Assembly (NCBI GenBank): GCA_035690485.1
Contig: DASSKL010000010.1
Location: 64,856-128,855 of the forward strand
Direction of reading: 5' to 3'
Length of the DNA: 64,000 nucleotides
DNA from: Mycobacteriales bacterium
GTDB lineage: Bacteria; Actinomycetota; Actinomycetes; JAFAQI01; DASSKL01
A program made the translations under genes and the position numbers. This document shows, in pieces, positions 63,304 to 64,000 of the stretch (its first letter is position 1; each line of letters opens with the position of its first letter). The notes under the pieces are model-generated. The model saw only the letters and a program-made list of their open reading frames with translations. It searched no databases and was not told the origin of the DNA.

Positions 63304-64000
63304 GTGAACTTCGCGTTCGACGAGGAGCAGGAGGAGTTCCGCAGCTCCCTGCGGCGCTTCCTCACCGAGCGGGCCCCGCTGTCGGCGGTGCGCGAGTGGG
63401 TCGAGACCGACCGTGGCTACGACGAGGGCGTGTGGCGCCAGCTCGCCGACCAACTCGGCCTGCCCAGCCTTCACATCCCGGAGGAGTACGGCGGCGCCGG
63501 CTACACGCTGCTCGAAGCAGCGGTCGCGGCCGAGGAGCTGGGCCGGGCGCTCACGCCGGTGCCGTGGTTCGCCACCGCGACGGCAGCCGAGACGATCCTC
63601 ACGTTCGGCACCGAGCAGCAGAAGAAGGAGCTGCTGCCCGGCATCGCGTCCGGCGAGATCATCGCGACGGTGGCTGCGAGCGAGCGCGGCCGGTCGTTCA
63701 CCACCCTGGCGCCGTTCGAGACGCGGGCACAGTCGCGCGGCGCCGACGTCTCGCTGCACGGCGAAAAGGTCAACGTCATCGCCGGCCACGTCGCCGACGT
63801 GATCGTCGTCATCGCCTCCACCGCTGAGGGGGGCGCCGGCGCCTACGTCGTCCGCGCGGACTCCGACGGGGTGACGCGCGAACGGCGGCAGACCCTCGAC
63901 CTGACCCGCCCGGTCGCGACCGTGACGCTCGAGGGTGCGACGGCCGAACGGCTCGGCGAGGGGCCGGTCGAGCGGGCGACCGCTCAGCGCTCGGTCGAGG
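63304..64000 (+). CDS. Acyl-CoA dehydrogenase, second subunit, 3'-truncated
   Basis: The frame starts at GTG 63304 (GAGGAGAAGG upstream) and runs open to the window's end, so 232 codons are visible. It begins MNFAFDEEQEEFRSSLRRFL in its first 20 residues, then shows LPSLHIPEEYGGAGYTLLEAAVAAEELGRALTPVPW (about 51-86) and LTFGTEQQKKELLPG. The middle region, where the usual EPGAGSD and G-KxxI motifs are, reads TVAASERGRSFTTLAP and HGEKVNVIAGHVADVIVVIAS, so FAD contacts appear weakened. This fits the beta subunit of a heteromeric ACAD with the upstream gene. Confidence 0.85.
   Translation, partial: MNFAFDEEQEEFRSSLRRFLTERAPLSAVREWVETDRGYDEGVWRQLADQLGLPSLHIPEEYGGAGYTLLEAAVAAEELGRALTPVPWFATATAAETILTFGTEQQKKELLPGIASGEIIATVAASERGRSFTTLAPFETRAQSRGADVSLHGEKVNVIAGHVADVIVVIASTAEGGAGAYVVRADSDGVTRERRQTLDLTRPVATVTLEGATAERLGEGPVERATAQRSVE

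Overview
The window is chromosomal DNA from a high-GC (about 70% G+C) actinomycete. The evidence is the strong G/C preference at third codon positions, the many GTG starts, the TANNNT -10 boxes placed 6-8 nt before start codons (leaderless mRNAs), and a set of families largely confined to Actinomycetota (DUF3099, DUF2530, DUF3027, DUF3263, extended cold-shock protein, LytR_C protein). I cannot name the genus. There is no phage, IS element, CRISPR array or rRNA; one tRNA gene is present.

Layout. 1-8.7 kb: 3' part of an FAD/Fe-S oxidase, an acyl-CoA ligase, an FmdB zinc-ribbon protein with a poly-Ser tail, MTA phosphorylase overlapped by a CpaB-like SAF protein, a CBS protein, DUF3099 and a family III CoA-transferase. 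8.7-14.6 kb: sulfatase, branched-chain-type substrate-binding lipoprotein, a peroxiredoxin-like gene interrupted by an in-frame TGA where the family has its first redox cysteine (probable selenocysteine), a MarR regulator with a palindromic promoter, a broken MFS pump and tRNA-Arg(CCT). 14.6-30.6 kb: a catabolic region with an extradiol dioxygenase, Baeyer-Villiger-type monooxygenase, luciferase-like oxidoreductase, alcohol dehydrogenase, acyl-CoA dehydrogenase, an ABC exporter, two enoyl-CoA hydratases and three SDRs. 30.7-41 kb: GH15 trehalase-like enzyme, an NlpC/P60 protein, citrate synthase, serC followed by a possible 22-residue mini-gene and a hairpin, aldo/keto reductase, and a marR-MFS-thpR operon. 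41-46 kb: NCS2 purine-type permease, then DUF2530, DUF3027, MFS and cold-shock genes. 46-57 kb: acyl-CoA ligase, DCC thiol protein, groL with two CIRCE operators, a CDF transporter, otsA and otsB converging on each other, a LytR_C/DUF3263 pair, glutamate dehydrogenase and an exported PI-PLC-like protein. 57-64 kb: serine hydrolase, PNPOx-like protein, an anti-sigma-type ATPase with a helical partner, YedK, a DUF349 protein and a probable two-subunit acyl-CoA dehydrogenase running off the end.

Working together: acyl-CoA ligases, acyl-CoA dehydrogenases, enoyl-CoA hydratases, SDRs and the CoA-transferase suggest strong fatty, aromatic or cyclic-ketone catabolism. otsA, otsB and the GH15 enzyme cover trehalose synthesis and breakdown. 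groL, the cold-shock protein, YedK and the peroxiredoxin-like protein are stress functions.

The most notable observation is the gene at 11842-12369. It reads through a TGA at codon 40 inside an FG-U-IHC redox motif, stays in frame with normal codon use to a proper stop, and carries a hairpin of bacterial SECIS geometry 25 nt after the TGA. No selenocysteine-insertion genes lie in the window, so this needs checking against the rest of the genome.
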